Assembly: GCA_003260075.1 (NCBI GenBank)
Contig: QLIY01000220.1
Coordinates: forward strand, 101,302 to 165,301
Origin: Phallusia mammillata
Lineage: Eukaryota; Chordata; Ascidiacea; Phlebobranchia; Ascidiidae
DNA: 64,000 bases
Direction: 5' to 3'
The position numbers were made by a program, and so were the translations under genes. Each line of letters starts with the position of its first letter. Within the stretch, counting starts at the first letter, position 1. This document shows, piece after piece, positions 1 through 15,200 of the stretch. The notes under the pieces were generated by a model, which was not told the origin of the DNA, searched no databases, and saw nothing but the letters and a program-made list of their open reading frames with translations.

Positions 1-3000
1 GAGCAGCAACTTGAGTCGGTTGATTGCACTCCTCCCGATTGCATCATGCCCGGCTGTAAAGATCGTGTTTTGTCACCTTTGCATCCAGTACCTAAAGAGC
101 CAACCAAGGTCAGCTAGCAATCATGGAAAGATTATTGTTGGTCAAAAAATACCTGAAAAAGTAAAAGCAACAAACACATTCATGTTTGTTCTTTTCAAAG
201 TTTTAAAGATTTGGTGTAGATTTCCAGAAACACCCACTAAAAGCCATTTCCTTTTTAACTTTATTCCTTAATTTAATCGACTATTTCACATACTATTTTT
301 CTATATTGAGGTTTTTCACAATTAAGGATTCTTGTTTATTCTAGCCGAAGTTAGTACCGAATTCCAACACGAGATTGCCATCTACATGTTTTGAGGGGGC
401 CACAGGTCCTACAGGGTTACTTGAAAGGGGCCATGAGGTCAAAAAGTTACTTTTAGGGGGCCACAGTCCACGAAAGGTTGAGAACCACTGGCTTAAAGGT
501 TTATCCCAGTTACCAAAAAAGTTAAATGGTGATGTTTGAGAAGTTTTTTTTACCTGCTTAACTTTAGGGCATGTTTGTTTTGCCTTTTTTAGGACAGTCT
601 GTGGGAATGCCCACCTTAGCTATTATCAATTTTTGTTGATTTTTTCTGTAGAACAACCTATGCGTAAAAGTTTTGTCAATGAGCGTTTGGAATCCTCCGC
701 CCGGCAATCGCAAGTTGCACGGCGATCTTTTCTATCTTTATGCTGTCACAATGGAACAGAAGCGATTCCACATCACAGCAAGTCATAGAGGATTTTACGT
801 AAACCAGTGCGTTAAGTTTAGAGCATTGGTTACTTAAAAATATACATTACTGTATATGTGACTATAATGCACATTCAAATGACCTAAACATTTTGTTTGA
901 TGATTTCTAACCAGGATATTTAAAAAAAAATGTTTGTTTTTAGACAATTTTTTTAATTACATGTTCAGTTTAATTTCTTAGGGATTCAATCCCTGGTCCA
1001 CTGCTTTTTAAGTAAAAAAAAACAAAAACTTTTTAAGCTGTGGCAGTTTAAAGTTCATATCAGTCAAAATTGTGTATATCACTCACCAGATTTTTTTTAC
1101 TTTTTAAATGTCTTTATTTTAGAACATATTTTCACATTATATTTAATTTCAGAAGCGACATGGAGAATTTTAACCCGAAACCAGCCCAGGGAACCCACCA
1201 ATGTCATTCTCTTATCGATCTTCTCGGACAAATTTCTCCAGTTTTCAAACGAAACTTTTCTACTTTGAACAAAAAGCGGTTTAGTCGACATCCGTTCGAA
1301 AGAATCGCTACTCCTTTCCAGGTGTGAATACAAACAACCTATTTCACCAGATTTTATTTACATGTTTGTACAAGTCTTATAGAAGTTACTTTCTGATTTT
1401 ATTTTTGGTTGAAAAGAGTCAATTTTGCATTTTTGTTACAGGAACATATAGCACTGAAACATTTTAAAAAGCTTGCACAAAAGCATATTGTAAGATAAAC
1501 TGAAATCTTGATACTGCATTTACTCGATTGTAAGCCGCACGCTGGAATTTTTGATACTATTGTTTCATGATACATCTTTCTGAGACAAACGCACAAACAA
1601 CGGGAACAAAAAACAATATAAGCCACGGCTTAGTAAATACCGTACTTATCCTTGCCCTAGTTTTACACTTCCTTAACTTCAATACACTGATTCAACTGAA
1701 CTATCTCCATTATAACGAAAAAAATGTTTACAATAACGTTATAATAACCACCAGTAGCAATTGTTACATTTATGCTTTCGATAGAAATATTGTTCTTATT
1801 AAAACGGCTTCTACTTTGCTGTTTGACAATCATTGTTTAACTTTGTATATTTTTAGGTTTATTCTTGGTGCGCACCGGTCATGGATCACCACGTTGATCA
1901 CGTACGAGCCGAAGACGCGTTCAGTTCTCGACTTTTACTCGAGGAGCACATTCCTGGACAGGTGCAATAAAATCATTTTTTGTGTTGTGACAAACTGCTA
2001 AATTTAAAATATTTAACAGTTGTACTATACATTGTGTTAAAAGTGGCAATATTAATTAAGTTCTTACTAGTACTCTTATGGTATTTATAAGTAATACTAT
2101 AAATAAAGCAAGTACATTATCATAAACTTTTGCTATGTAATCAAATTCTGTTGAACAGCAGTTTAAGCCACTGTTTTGATCACAATAATTTTCTGTTCTT
2201 TTTTTTCTGAACCAATTTCTGTGCGCTGGCAAGTAAAATATCTGTAATAAATTACGAGATAACATTGAACATTAGTTTTTTTGCCGTTTTTAATGTTTTT
2301 TCCAACTTTTATAGCAAACTCGAGATTGGAACGAGGAGTTGGCAGCAACGCGAGAACTTCCTCGAAATTCTTTACCTGAAAGATTATTGAGGGAAAGAGC
2401 AATGTTTAAGGTGGGTTTTCATGTAGTTGTGACTTGGTTTAGTCATTTTTATTATTAATAGCTTTAAAGGTATCACCAAACCAGATTAAAGGAAATGGTA
2501 CCATTTTCAAGTTCATTTTAAGATGTAAATTCTAAAGAAATAAAGAAACAAATTATTGTATTTGGAAGTTTTGGTGTTTCTGCGAAGCACAACAATTGCA
2601 ATGCAGTCTGAGTGCTTACAACATGCTCATAATACAACAAAGTACGGACTTTAAAACATTTCTTGTTATCGGATATGGTAAATTTGTCAAGCGTGCAGGA
2701 ATGACATGTTTCCTACAACTGGCATCAAATTACCTGAAAAATAAAAGTTCGCTGATTAATGAGATGATTATTAAACATTGTATCCTCTAATCACAATCTG
2801 ACCAGTGCTTTTGCAAAAGTATCAGTAGATAAATTAATTGCAAATTGCAAAAATTTCTAAAAGTTTTGCAGAAGCGCATATTTCATATTTGAATGACCAA
2901 CATAAGAGAAAAAAAATAGCTCCAACTTTAGTTGTTATGCAAACTTTAGGCAAAACTTATACATATACCACACAAGTCAAACTGGGACATACAGAAAGTC

Positions 3001-6000
3001 TTATTCCTTTTCCTGATTGGGACCAGTTCCTCTCTCTCCTGACACTTAACACAGGGTGGCTAGGCGTATCAGATATCACCCAGTCGTTTTATGTAACTAT
3101 TGGCGTCTCTGTTTAACCCCCTTTGCTAACTTGATGTGTTCCAGTTTTTGAAACTTTGTGCTTTGGGGGAGTAAAATTGTGTGTCACAAAATAAATTGTA
3201 TGCGTCTTTATTTTTTACCATCTGATGTTAGTGAGAATGTGAAAAAGTTTAATAGCTCTGTTTTCAAATTATAAGTTGTCATACCTACTGCCTAGCACTA
3301 AATGGATTTTAGGGGACATTTGGGTTGTTTACTGTTGTCTGTACGATTGCGCAGTACTTACATATTGTCAGCGCACAAGAAAAATCCGTGTTGCGTGTAA
3401 AACAAGATTCAACATCCACCAAGAATTGATCTGTAGGTCATCTAATGTACTCGGAAGCTTGTGTGAATGGCATGGCACATAAAATGATATTATTCTGGAA
3501 TTTGTTTGACAAACATATTTTTCTGCATTGAAAAGTTAACGATTTTCGTGATCACTTCTAGCCGCTTCTTGTCGGTATTTCTCGATTGAAGTATTCGCAA
3601 TTTAATTAGTTTCGCGAGAAGACACGTGGTTGGTCGCATAGCAACAGTGCTACCGGTTCGTCACCCTGACAAACTTCTAACTGGGACGCGTGTTGAAATG
3701 ATTTGTGCGGTCTCGTGCTAGCAGGGCGACACGCTGCTGGTCTTTACCACGTGGTACACGTTATATGTCTGCCACAACGTTTCACTCTATGCTAATTGCA
3801 CGTGTTGAAATTACCAGTTAGTGTGCAAATTCATCAACAGCTAAATACACTTGTGACGAACTTAAATTTAACTTAATGATGTTGTAAAGATATATGCGAT
3901 GATACTATGTTATAATATGTTACCTATCGTAATATTCATGTTGTTTGTTTAATGACAAGCGAAATTTTTGCGACGTCTGTTAAATAGAGGTTTAATTTCT
4001 ACTCCACTTTTTCTTCTAATAGTTTTATGTTTAATAATATGTTTTAGATTTATTAAGTGGGCATTAAAATATTACATTGCACTTTATCTATTTCTTAACT
4101 TTAATAAGATAACAAAACAACGTTCCCATCGTGTTTTTAAGTTGAGTCCCAAGAAATAATAAAAGTTTTATAAATTTAATATTTATTTTAGAAAGTTCAA
4201 CATTATCCATGGTTTCCAAAACGCAAAAATCCCAGCTTAAATATCGTTAAAACCTCAGGAGAGAGAGGTCAAATTTGCTCATTGGACGTGATTTTGTTCA
4301 GACAGTGAACAAACTTTGTCCCCAAACCCTCCGACACATTCTGCCCACGTTGCAGAAAAAGGGCATTGTGCGTAAACTTGCAGGTTAATAATTGCCAGCC
4401 CTTTATCTCAATCGTTCAGTCGTTAATTTTCACGACTTTCCCACCTTCCTCGTGGTTAGTGGTGTGAAATGTTAACTGTTGGAATGACACAGAACACACG
4501 CACTCTTTGTTCGGTTTATGAGCTGTAAATGGAATTAAGTTAAACTTTTACGGCGTCGTTTACTACACTAAGGATATATTTATTGTTAACTCCTTGGGAC
4601 TTTTGTTGTTTGTCATATGTGACTTTTGCATTGTAGGTAAAACTTTTTTACTAGTACAACAATATCAACTTTATCTGGCAAATGTATTTTATTCTCCGAC
4701 GTTTCGACGTCCTATACAGGTCGCCTTCATCAGGGTAAATAATACTGAATGCGCGCAGTACAGTGCACGATGTATACAACAATTTGTTTACCGAAAACAA
4801 GTGTGCAATTTTTGACGACAGGCATTTTGAACACATCTCAAAAATTGAAACTAATACTTTTACTAAAACAAATTATCTAAAAAAGTTACAAGATTTTAAA
4901 ATAACTGTTATGTTTGTGGAAAGTTGTTTTGCCAGTGGATTCACTTTTTTCACATTTCAGGTGCACAGTGACTTCGTAGCAGCTGCCACTAGAGGTGCTA
5001 TGATGGTTGTCGATGGCAACGTGATGGCGATCAATCCTGGGGATGCCCGGAACATGAGAATGTACATCTGGAACAACGTCTTCTTTAGGTGATTACCTTA
5101 AATGTTGGTCCTCCTTACATTCAAACTAGCATTTTATTTTACCATTGGGGCAAAAACGCTCTAAAACACCTTCAAAACTTACTGTTTCTTTAACACGTGC
5201 ATTGTGACGTCATACAGCCTTGGCTTCGACGTTCGCGATCACTACAAAGATTTTGGCGGGAACCACGCTGCGTTTTATGCTCCATGTGCCGATCTGGCGG
5301 GTGTCAAAGCTTACAACACCCTCGATATAGAGGGATTACATACACTGGGAACAGTTGTGGTGGATTATAGAGGCTACAGGGTGACTGCCCAGTCCATTAT
5401 ACCAGGTAGGTTGTCTGTGTGTGAATGCAAAACACAAAGTTATTAATTGTGTTCTTTTAAATAAGGTTAAATTATTTGGTAAAGATTTTTTACTTTAGCA
5501 TTTTCTATTGTGAATACAAAGTCTTTTGAATGTAACATTATTTGTTTTGCACGTATTTTATATCTTATTGGGCATTTTTTTACATTTTATGTTGACTTTT
5601 TTGTGTATGCTTTCAAACGCTTTTAAGTTTAACGATGATTATAACGGCCCAAATAAACGTAAAAAGCGACGTGCTTCATTATTCAAACTTCGTTCATGCC
5701 ATCACCAGTGATGATTATAGAGCATTTCGCTTTTTACGTCTATTTGGGTCGTTGTTTTCATCATCAAGCTTATAAACAGATGCGTGTATATTGTAACTTT
5801 AATTTCGTTAAAATCTTTAATCCTCCATTATTTTTTTAAGTAATTCGACATTTTCCACTTGATACCAGTGTTTTTTTTCCTTGGCACTAAATAGCGACCC
5901 AATTTCGTTTTCGTACTACGGCTTTCCACTCCAGTGCTGACAGTTAAGATTACGCAATCTCAAAAACATCGTGGTTTCAAAGTCCGTCCTTGACGCGTCG

Positions 6001-6226
6001 CGCTTTTGTGATTGGTTGCTTAAATGGGGCGTGTGAAAGGCGTTGTTGTCTGGCATTTCTGATCGTTATTGCTTATTGCTTGAAAGTTTAACATTTCAAA
6101 CTAATGATTATGGGTTCCTTCAGTTACGCTGGTTTGTACCAACTTTTGGTCAAGAAAGAGTGCTTTAAATTTATTTAAGTTTTCACACATGCTGGTTATT
6201 TATTTAAAGTTGATCCTCCTAAAGCA

Positions 6227-6289
<63 letters not shown>

Positions 6290-9200
6290 GGTAACTTTTG
6301 AGCGGCCCGCGACTCGTATTTAATTTTGAACGGCCGGACGAAATGTACGCGTTGAAGCCCATTTTTATACCAAAGAATTGTCACATTAATCATTGATAGT
6401 TATTAGTTTATTACTAAGAATAGGCATTGTTACATACAAAGACAAAATCATTACGTGTGCAAATTTGCTTACACTGCTATGTTATTGCATGACCATCGTT
6501 GCGGCCCACCTGCTCAATATAACACTGCTTTTTGACCCGCGCATGCAAAAAGGTTGCCCACCTATGTCTTAAAGTTTGACCCCGATTGACCCAGCGAGTC
6601 CAAAACGTAAAAAAAAATTAAACTTAAATTACGTTTAAAAATGGATTCAAATCAGTCTGGTATGTTACACCTTTGTGTTTAGCCCTTTTTAATTTTTTAT
6701 AACTACACATTTTGTTTTCTAAAACAACTTTACATGCACAATTATATGCAACAATACAGTTTTATTCGAAATGCAACAAAAGCTTGTTTATGACGTCATT
6801 ATCACCCGGCACTGTGACGTTATAAATGTCAGTTGTATAAACAATAACTGAATTGTTGCATCTGTAGTGACGATTGTTAAGTGGCATCGACTAAGACATA
6901 ATGACCACTTGAAGCTAGGTGTAAAAACATGACACAATGGTTACTCCCTGTGTAGCTTTGTTCTATTCCTACGCAAACACGCAGCCTTGCGTCCCTAAAT
7001 AAAGACGTTTGGAATACGTAAACTGGCCCATAACCATTTTTCTACACTTAGATGTGTTGTGTTGTAAAGCTGAACGATTCAATCTTATATTGATTACTTC
7101 ACAAGTCTGGTATAAAAGTCCCCTATCCCCAAATCACAACTGTAGTATCATAATCATGGCAACAAAATTTTTAGCTCTTCCAGCAGTTTTTATTAAAGTA
7201 TGTCAACGTTTCGACGTCTCATACGAGACACCTTCATCAGGGCAACACCTTCAGAAACGTTGGCATACTTTAATAAAACACTGCGGGAAGAGCTAAAAAT
7301 TGTATTGATACAATATGCCTGGAATCAACAGTTTCTTCATGTTCATGGCAAGTTTGTGTTTTTTTTACATATTTTGTGACGAGTGTTACAGGCTCTAAGA
7401 TAATTTAAAAAACTCTTCTGTGTCCTAATCTCTTGTTACGTAACACTGTTGTAGTGACGACAGATAATTCTCTTGTTATGTAAGAATCTTATGGTGACGA
7501 CAGATTAAATCAAGATCTCGTGCTGCAACTTTTTATAGATCGTATGTGTTACGAAACCCTTCACAGTTATTTATGACTGTTACGTCATAAGAGACTTGAA
7601 TCGTCATAGTTCGTTGAGTTTGTGTTGTAACAGCGAGCTTTGTTTGGTTTATTTTGCTCTTCTGTTTATGGGTGTTTTCCAACCCAAATTACGCACACTT
7701 ATATACGTTAAGCTGGATATATTGTTTATTTTATTGTTAACTGAATTCTTGGATGAAAGATTAATGGGATTCTCAACCCTTTTTTCAAAACTCACTTTGT
7801 TTTTTGTTTGCATATTTGGAAAAAAAAAGGAAAATATTTTACCCCAAATAAACAAACCCTTTAATATTCTATTTCATTCCAAATCAGACAAAACATTTCG
7901 TTAATCCTACCTGACAACATACTGTGGACGTTTTATGTTGTTTAAGCATTTTGGAACAAACCCACTGTGACGACATACGCACTTTCAGGTATTCTGGAAC
8001 GCGAACAGGAGCAGAGTGTGGTGTATGGCTCCATCGACTTCGGCAAGACAGCACAGACGCACGCAAAGTACACAGAACTTTTGTCGAAAACCACCAAAGC
8101 CCTCCATGTGCTTCCACATCACATACAATGCGGAGACGAAGATAAATCCGTGGAACTTCATTCGTCACTCGAATGTAAAGGAATTATTGGTAAGTTGGTG
8201 TTTTCAAACTTACGGAAAGACATATTTTGACACTATTCACGATTAACTTGTGTGTGCAGTCTTCAATACACTTCACTCTCCTGTCAATCAACTCGTATTC
8301 TCTTGTTACGTAACAATGCTTTAGTGACGACAGATTGAAATTGGGTTTCATGACATTGACTTTTATCAATTGTTCGTGGGATTCATGACCTTCAAGAACC
8401 ACTTGGTCTTGAAAAGTAGTTTTATCAAAACAAAACCTCCAGTAAGACGATGTTTACCAGGATTTTTGATGATAAACTTGAATTTTACAAACCAAGTTTC
8501 TTGATTTTATTTCCTTATTCAAATAGAATCGATCATTAAAACGGTATCCGTTACCAGGCAACGACCAACGTCACTACATACTTGACCTTCTGAAGACCTT
8601 CCCACCGGATGTAAACTTCCTACCCATGGACGACGAACCCCTGCCCCAGGAATGCACCCAACTGGGATTTCCCCAACCCCACAGACACAGACTGGCAACT
8701 TTGCGACCAGAATTGGTTGAATCATATGTTGATCACCTGTAAGTTGGAAAACGTTGATGTTTTTATTTTTTATTGCTGCCGTTTTACTTTTGTTCAAACC
8801 TAAGTTGTTTTCCAAGTTGCGATTTTGTATCAGTTTCAACATTTTGCCACTATTTGCTAAAATTGCTGTATTTGAGCAAAGGATTATGTTAAAAAAAGGA
8901 AATTTAACAACTGCATGTTTCTGCGTATTTACAAGTGTTTTAAAGTTGGTGCACCAACCAAGTGAACCTTAAATAATTTTTGGTTAAAAAATGTGTAGAG
9001 GCAGTTTTTAATTATTAAAATTTTTGACTGTTTTGATATCCAGTTATTTTCACACAGATACGTGATATTTATGCGTCACTGCGCGAGCCAGATTGTGAGC
9101 TTCAGAAACAAAGCGGCAAGAGACAAAAAACTACAGAATGAAGCATCAGCAGAACCAAGTAATGTATTTTTCTTGCCTGTTGATACATAATACAGACTCT

Positions 9201-12200
9201 TAAACCTTTAGGGAAATTTTATTTCAAGTTGCAAACTTTCATCCTTAGCCTTATATGTAAGCAGAATTCATTGCCAGGACATTAAGGTTAATCAATTAAA
9301 CCACAAGTTTTTTTACCAACCTGAGTGCCAAAACTGAAATTATTTCCACGAAACCAAACTCATTCGCCTATTTGCTTCTCACAGTTGAAGATGAGAAAAA
9401 GTTTCTTGAAGAAATTGCAAAGAACGAATCGAACCAAAGTAAGTTTTGAACTTTACCCTAAATATCCTGTTAATTTAACTATTATTTACCAAAAATCGCA
9501 TTAATACACCATAAATTAATCAACTGCAACAAATTGTCATGTCAAAAAAACGATTCATTCGAAACAAACAAGAACCATTATGACGTCATAAACCTCGACA
9601 GTGACGCAATGGCAGCAGGAGGCGGTGAAATCGGGGTCACGGTTGGTCGGTTCGTGTTCGGAAACGGAATTCGATATCCGGTTCAACCCGGATGTTTTCA
9701 CTTCCGTCGGAAGCAGAAGTTCGGAAGAGGAGACAAAACTCCAGAAGCAGATGATTAAAGATGCTGCAGCTTTTCTTGTGTCAAGACAAATTCCAACCTT
9801 CGTGAGTTGATTTTGTAATTAAGTAAAATCTAATATAAAAGATGCATTGGAAAAAATTAAAAAGCGTAAAGCTTAACCTAATGTAAAAGCTACAAATTTA
9901 TTCAGTGCATATTTTATTCCAAGATTCCAAATGGGCGAAATATATATGTTCCGTTTATATTCCATTGACTAATTTTGTTACTTGGAAAATATTTTCTATT
10001 TTCGGTTGTACCGTTTTAACAAACTTCATCAAATCACTTAAAGAATTGTATTTTGATAAAAATCACACCTTTAGTTATTAAAAAAAAATATTTTATTTTC
10101 ACCTTTGCTTTTTATGAGTTTATTTTTTTGCCTTTTTAAAGTCATTTAGTTTTGGATGTGCTTACAAGCTTTCAATATATTGCTGTTAATACGCTTTGCT
10201 TTGAACCTTTAATAAACAAACATTACGAGGTCCATGCAAACATCATCACACTTCAATGCTAATCATTGTTTGAATACGTTGATTGACAGATCAAGGACTG
10301 CTTGGAGCACACAACCTTACCATCAGATGGGTCGTCGCTCACTGATGCTTTACATGAGAGGGGGATAGGAGTGAGATACATCGGAAAAATCGTCCAACTT
10401 CTATCTGATACACCTTCACTTCAACATATTCAGGTAATAGATTTTTCTTAATGTTAAAATTTCATTTAGTTCTTACTCTTGGTTTAAATCAGTGGTTCTC
10501 AAACTCGGTTTTTGGGGCCGCATGTGGCTCACAACTACTTATTTTGCGGCTCGCAGCAGACCTCAGAAAACCACCAAAGATTGCTATTTTAGCTTTCAAA
10601 GTCATCTTCTTTAGTGATTTTCTCAAGGTTTCGTTTTTTTGCGGCTCCCTACACACTTAAAAAAATACCATTTGGCCCCGACAATAAAAAAGTTTGAGAA
10701 CCACTGGTTTAAATGCATCCATTTGTCTGGTATTATGCCGTAATAAGTCAGGTGCTTTAAAATTTGTAAATCAAAACTATTGGTGACGTTGTTAATGACG
10801 TAAGTCTGACGTGTGTAGAGGATCGGTGTCATGGAGATCATACTGCGGTCAACCAAGCATATCATGCGTGCATACCTTCAGTCGGTTGACCAGTCAAGCG
10901 TGTCATCAGCTGTTTCTCATTTTTTCAATTGTTTTCTGGGAAGTTGGTCAACTCCTGTTCCTACTTTGCCTGAGGAGGAACTTATAAGGTAGGATTGGTA
11001 GAAAAGGTTGTTGAATATGTTGAGTTAACAAAATATTTGCAAATTTTACAAGCTTTACTAAGTAAGACTGGTGGGAAAATTTGTTTGAGACTGGAAAAGG
11101 TAAAGAAAAAAACGTGAATATGTTAAAGGTTGAGAAACAAAGCTTCATAGGAAATCTTGCTTTGGGTCTTTGTCATTTTTACCCGGTTTTCAATCAATTG
11201 GGAAACACTGCAAGTGTAGATTTACGTATGTTTTGGCCGTTGCGGTTTACAATGCGGGCCCAAAACGAAAAAAATAAATGCCGAATTGTGCTTGAAAGTC
11301 CTGTCAACCAACGTGGAATTATATTTGACCGAGTATGAGGTGAATTAATTTGTTTTGTTGAAACTTTCCAAACCCGAAAACACGACTCAGCATACCACTC
11401 CGGTTCCTAAATTAACTGGAAAAACGTATAAATTTTAAAAATGTATATAATGTAATAAATTCTTAAAAACTTGTTAACTGTGTACAACGTTTATTTGTTT
11501 GATTTTACATCATTCCAATTTCAATATGTTATTGATTTTGCAGCAACAAAAAGAAGAAAAAGGCGCGAAAACAGCGCGCGCAATCTGGGGGTACAACCGC
11601 CCCCGGTACTTCCCCTTGGCACGCGCTCACCCCCGAAATAATGTGGGCCCAGATCCGCCAGGAGGCGCTCGAGTATTACGCGTTCACAATTTCGCCGGAA
11701 GATGGCGTCGACGAGTTGACTGAGAAGCACGGCATACAGAAGATGTCGCTGTTGCGCCGCTTCTGCATTATGATGGGAATTCAGGTAAGGTTTTCAAACT
11801 GAATTTAAAGTTTCACCCTGAAAGTCCTCTATGTGTCGTGAGTTCGAATCCCACCACTGATTTCATTTTTATAATCTGTACTGTACAGTAAATAACCGAT
11901 TGGTATGTTAGTTTTCCCGAAACATTGCCCGAATTCGAAGTTTTTGTACAAATGAATGTGTATGAAAACATCTGGTATAGCAGTTTATAATAGAGGAAGC
12001 CTCTTCAAAGGCCAGTTCGAAAACGCTTACAATTTTAACTCGATTAGTTATATAGCTATTGTGAACAATGCGTAAGTGTGTCGTCATAGTTTAACGTCGC
12101 AGTGTCTTTGTCCTTTCGACAATTCCTTTGTTTCATAACAACCATCTCTTTTTCAGGTGCAAGTTCGCGATTATTTGCTGGACAACCGCCACAAACCTGC

Positions 12201-15200
12201 TTTCAGTGATGAAGACATTCTTAACCTTTACCCTGTAGTGAAACACAGCGCACCAAAAGCTAGCGACGGTTTCCAATTCTATACAACAGCTCAAGCCAAA
12301 GTGCAACAAGGTAAATCATTGGAATACATCACTATTACGTCACAAACAAACTACTACGTCATACCTTGCGTCATAGTTTTATGCAGTCCTATCTGTAATA
12401 ACATCATAATTGTATGACTAATTTGCGATAACAGCATAAAAATTAAAACGTTTTGTGACATCCTAATCTTTGCTTACGTCACAAAAGTTGAATGACGTCA
12501 CAATCAACTTAAATGACGTCACATTCAGTCTAAGTGACGTCACAACTAACAAAAATGACGTCATAATCGGCCTAAATGGCGTCACAGCAGAGGTAAATGA
12601 CGTCACAATGTATTGACAGGGTACCTGAAGGAAGGATTGGAGCTTTTCACTGAAGCTTTGAACTTGTTCAACAATGTGTACGGTGCCGTACATGGAGAGA
12701 TTGCAGCATGTTACCGACATATTGCAAGACTCAACTATATGATGTCGGAACATGCTGAAGCGATCAGCAATCAACAGAAAGCCGCGATCTTGAGCGAGAG
12801 AATGTTCGGTAAATGGAAGATTTTTGTGTTTGTTTGCTCACAAATATACAATTGTTTGCGATTATAATGACGAAAAGTGTTGGAAGGGGTTTTCAGTTTT
12901 TGCTTTTGAACTAGTCTTAAACAAACTGTTTAGAAAAAACACACAAAATGTACTGAATTAATAACGACATTTTTGATTTATTTTTTTGCTATTTTCGGTC
13001 TTGTGGCAAAATAGACGTGTTTAAAGATAATAAGATAGGCGAATTTCACCAATCGCGTTTTGATTGACAGGTATTGATCACGTGACGGCAATCAGTGATC
13101 ACGTGAGCCTGGCACTTTATTGTTTCGCCCAGCGCAAGATCTCTGCCGCCCTCAAGCTGTTGTATCGTGCCCGCTACTTGTTGCTAGGCGTCCATGGTTA
13201 CGATCATCCGGAAGTCGCATTGCTGGATGTGAGTTGAAAATTTCCTCACCCGATTTTTACAACCTTTTTAAAGCTTTATTTTTATGCTTCGAAGTTGAAA
13301 AAAACAAAGACTGATCCCTAAAGAGTAAAAAAACACTCGCTTTAAGTAGGTTATGGCCGTTATGGGTAGTTATATTGACATCGTTCGTATTGTGACAGAG
13401 CAACATTGGTTTGGTTCTACACGGGGTACAAGAATATGATCTCTCACTTCGATTCCTTGATGAGGCTCTTAAGATCAACATCAAGTATCACGGAGAGGGG
13501 AGCTTAAAGGCTGCGTTGAGGTAAACTGTGAACCACTAGAGCGCTCCATATATCAGGATTATCTTAGTTTCATAGCATGAAAATTACATCGCAATGTGGC
13601 TCAACCCCTATGCAATAACATGCGATGTTTGGCTGAACTGACAGTTTTCAATTGTTGCTCTTATGATGTCCATCGTGCTGGAAGGCAAAACGTTGGCAAA
13701 ATTACAAGATCTTTTAATCAAAAAAAGAGTACTTTGTATAACTTTACACGAATTTGTAACAGAACATTTGTAGTTGGATTTAAACCAGGGGTGTGCAACA
13801 GGCGGCCCGCCAAGCTATTTAGTGTGGCCCCTCATCAACAAACTGATTCAATAAAAAAATGCACTAGTTTTTGGAAAATCTCCTAGGTCGCTATACGTAA
13901 CTAGTATAAGCTAAACCAGCGTTTTCCAACCGGTGGCCCATAGAGCAGTTTGCATGTACTTTCCCGAATGCAACGTGATAATTACCTAGTTTGGCTAAAA
14001 CCATAAATATCGTATATTTTTCCCACAGTCATCACTTGGTGGCGCGCGCCCACTCTTGCAAAGGGGAATTCCGTCAGGCGCTTAACCATGAGAAGGAAAC
14101 TTACAAACTTTACAAAACCCAACTTGGAGACGATCATGACAAGACTAAGGAGAGTGGAGAATGTCTACGTCACCTCACACAACAAGCTGTCACCCTGCAG
14201 AGGACGATGAATGAGATTTACAAAAACGGTTCAACTGCGTCAATTCCGCCGCTACAGGTTTGAATAAGTCTTTTTATACAATCAAGTTTGAGTCTATATA
14301 GGCCAGTAGTTCTTAACCTGGGTTCGATCGAACCTCGGGGGTTCGGCAACGCTTAGTCAGGGGTTCGACGAAGGTCTTTTGAAGTACAAATACTCGGCAA
14401 ACGTTTTAATCAAAAGGGGTATATAGTCGTTAAAATTGCAAGTTCATTTGCTAGATGTCAAAACATTGGAAACTAGATTGTATTTGGCGTAACAAAGAAC
14501 ACTGTGCGCATTGTTCGTAAGCAGCAAAACAACGAATCTTTGTTGGCAGCGAAAACGTATGGTCAAAAGCACAAAATAAGTTAGAAACCCAGGATGTAAC
14601 TTGTTGGGGTTCGACCAAAGGCTGAAGAATATGATGAGGGGTTCGGCCGTTATAAAGAGGTTAAGAAGTATAAGAACCACTGATTTAGGCAGTTTTCCTT
14701 GCTAGTACTTAAACAATGTCATTTCAATACGTTAATTGTGGGTTTATTTTATCGTATAAAATAAGTCGAAACACAGAATTAATGTTTATTCAATTTACAA
14801 CCAAAATCTTTCTTTCCAGATAACTCCACCCAACATGCACAGCGTACTCGACCTCATGAATGTTATCAATGGCATCATATTTATTCCCCTCAGGTGAGTG
14901 AAGTTTGCTGTAGAACTGATTTTACTGACTTTCACATATTTTTGTCGCCCGTTGTCTCAATATTTCTGTTTTGCAAACCGGAGACTTTTAACCATCAACA
15001 TAATCTACTGTACTGTATGAATAAGGTTCATACTAGTGATGCACCAAAGTCTCGGGTGGCCAAATATGCCGTTTTACCGATGTTTCGTTTTCGGCCCGAA
15101 CTTTTTGAAATTCGGCCGAAACCGCTTGCATGAAATCAATGTCTCAAGTTTCGCAAACGACTATAGAGAAATTTATTTTTAACTTACTGTTGTCAAAACA

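Noticed and set aside
12456..12605. CRISPR array from regularly spaced repeats
   Set aside because: The conserved unit is only about 11 bp with 10-bp variable spacers, inside an intron of an animal gene; it is a minisatellite.
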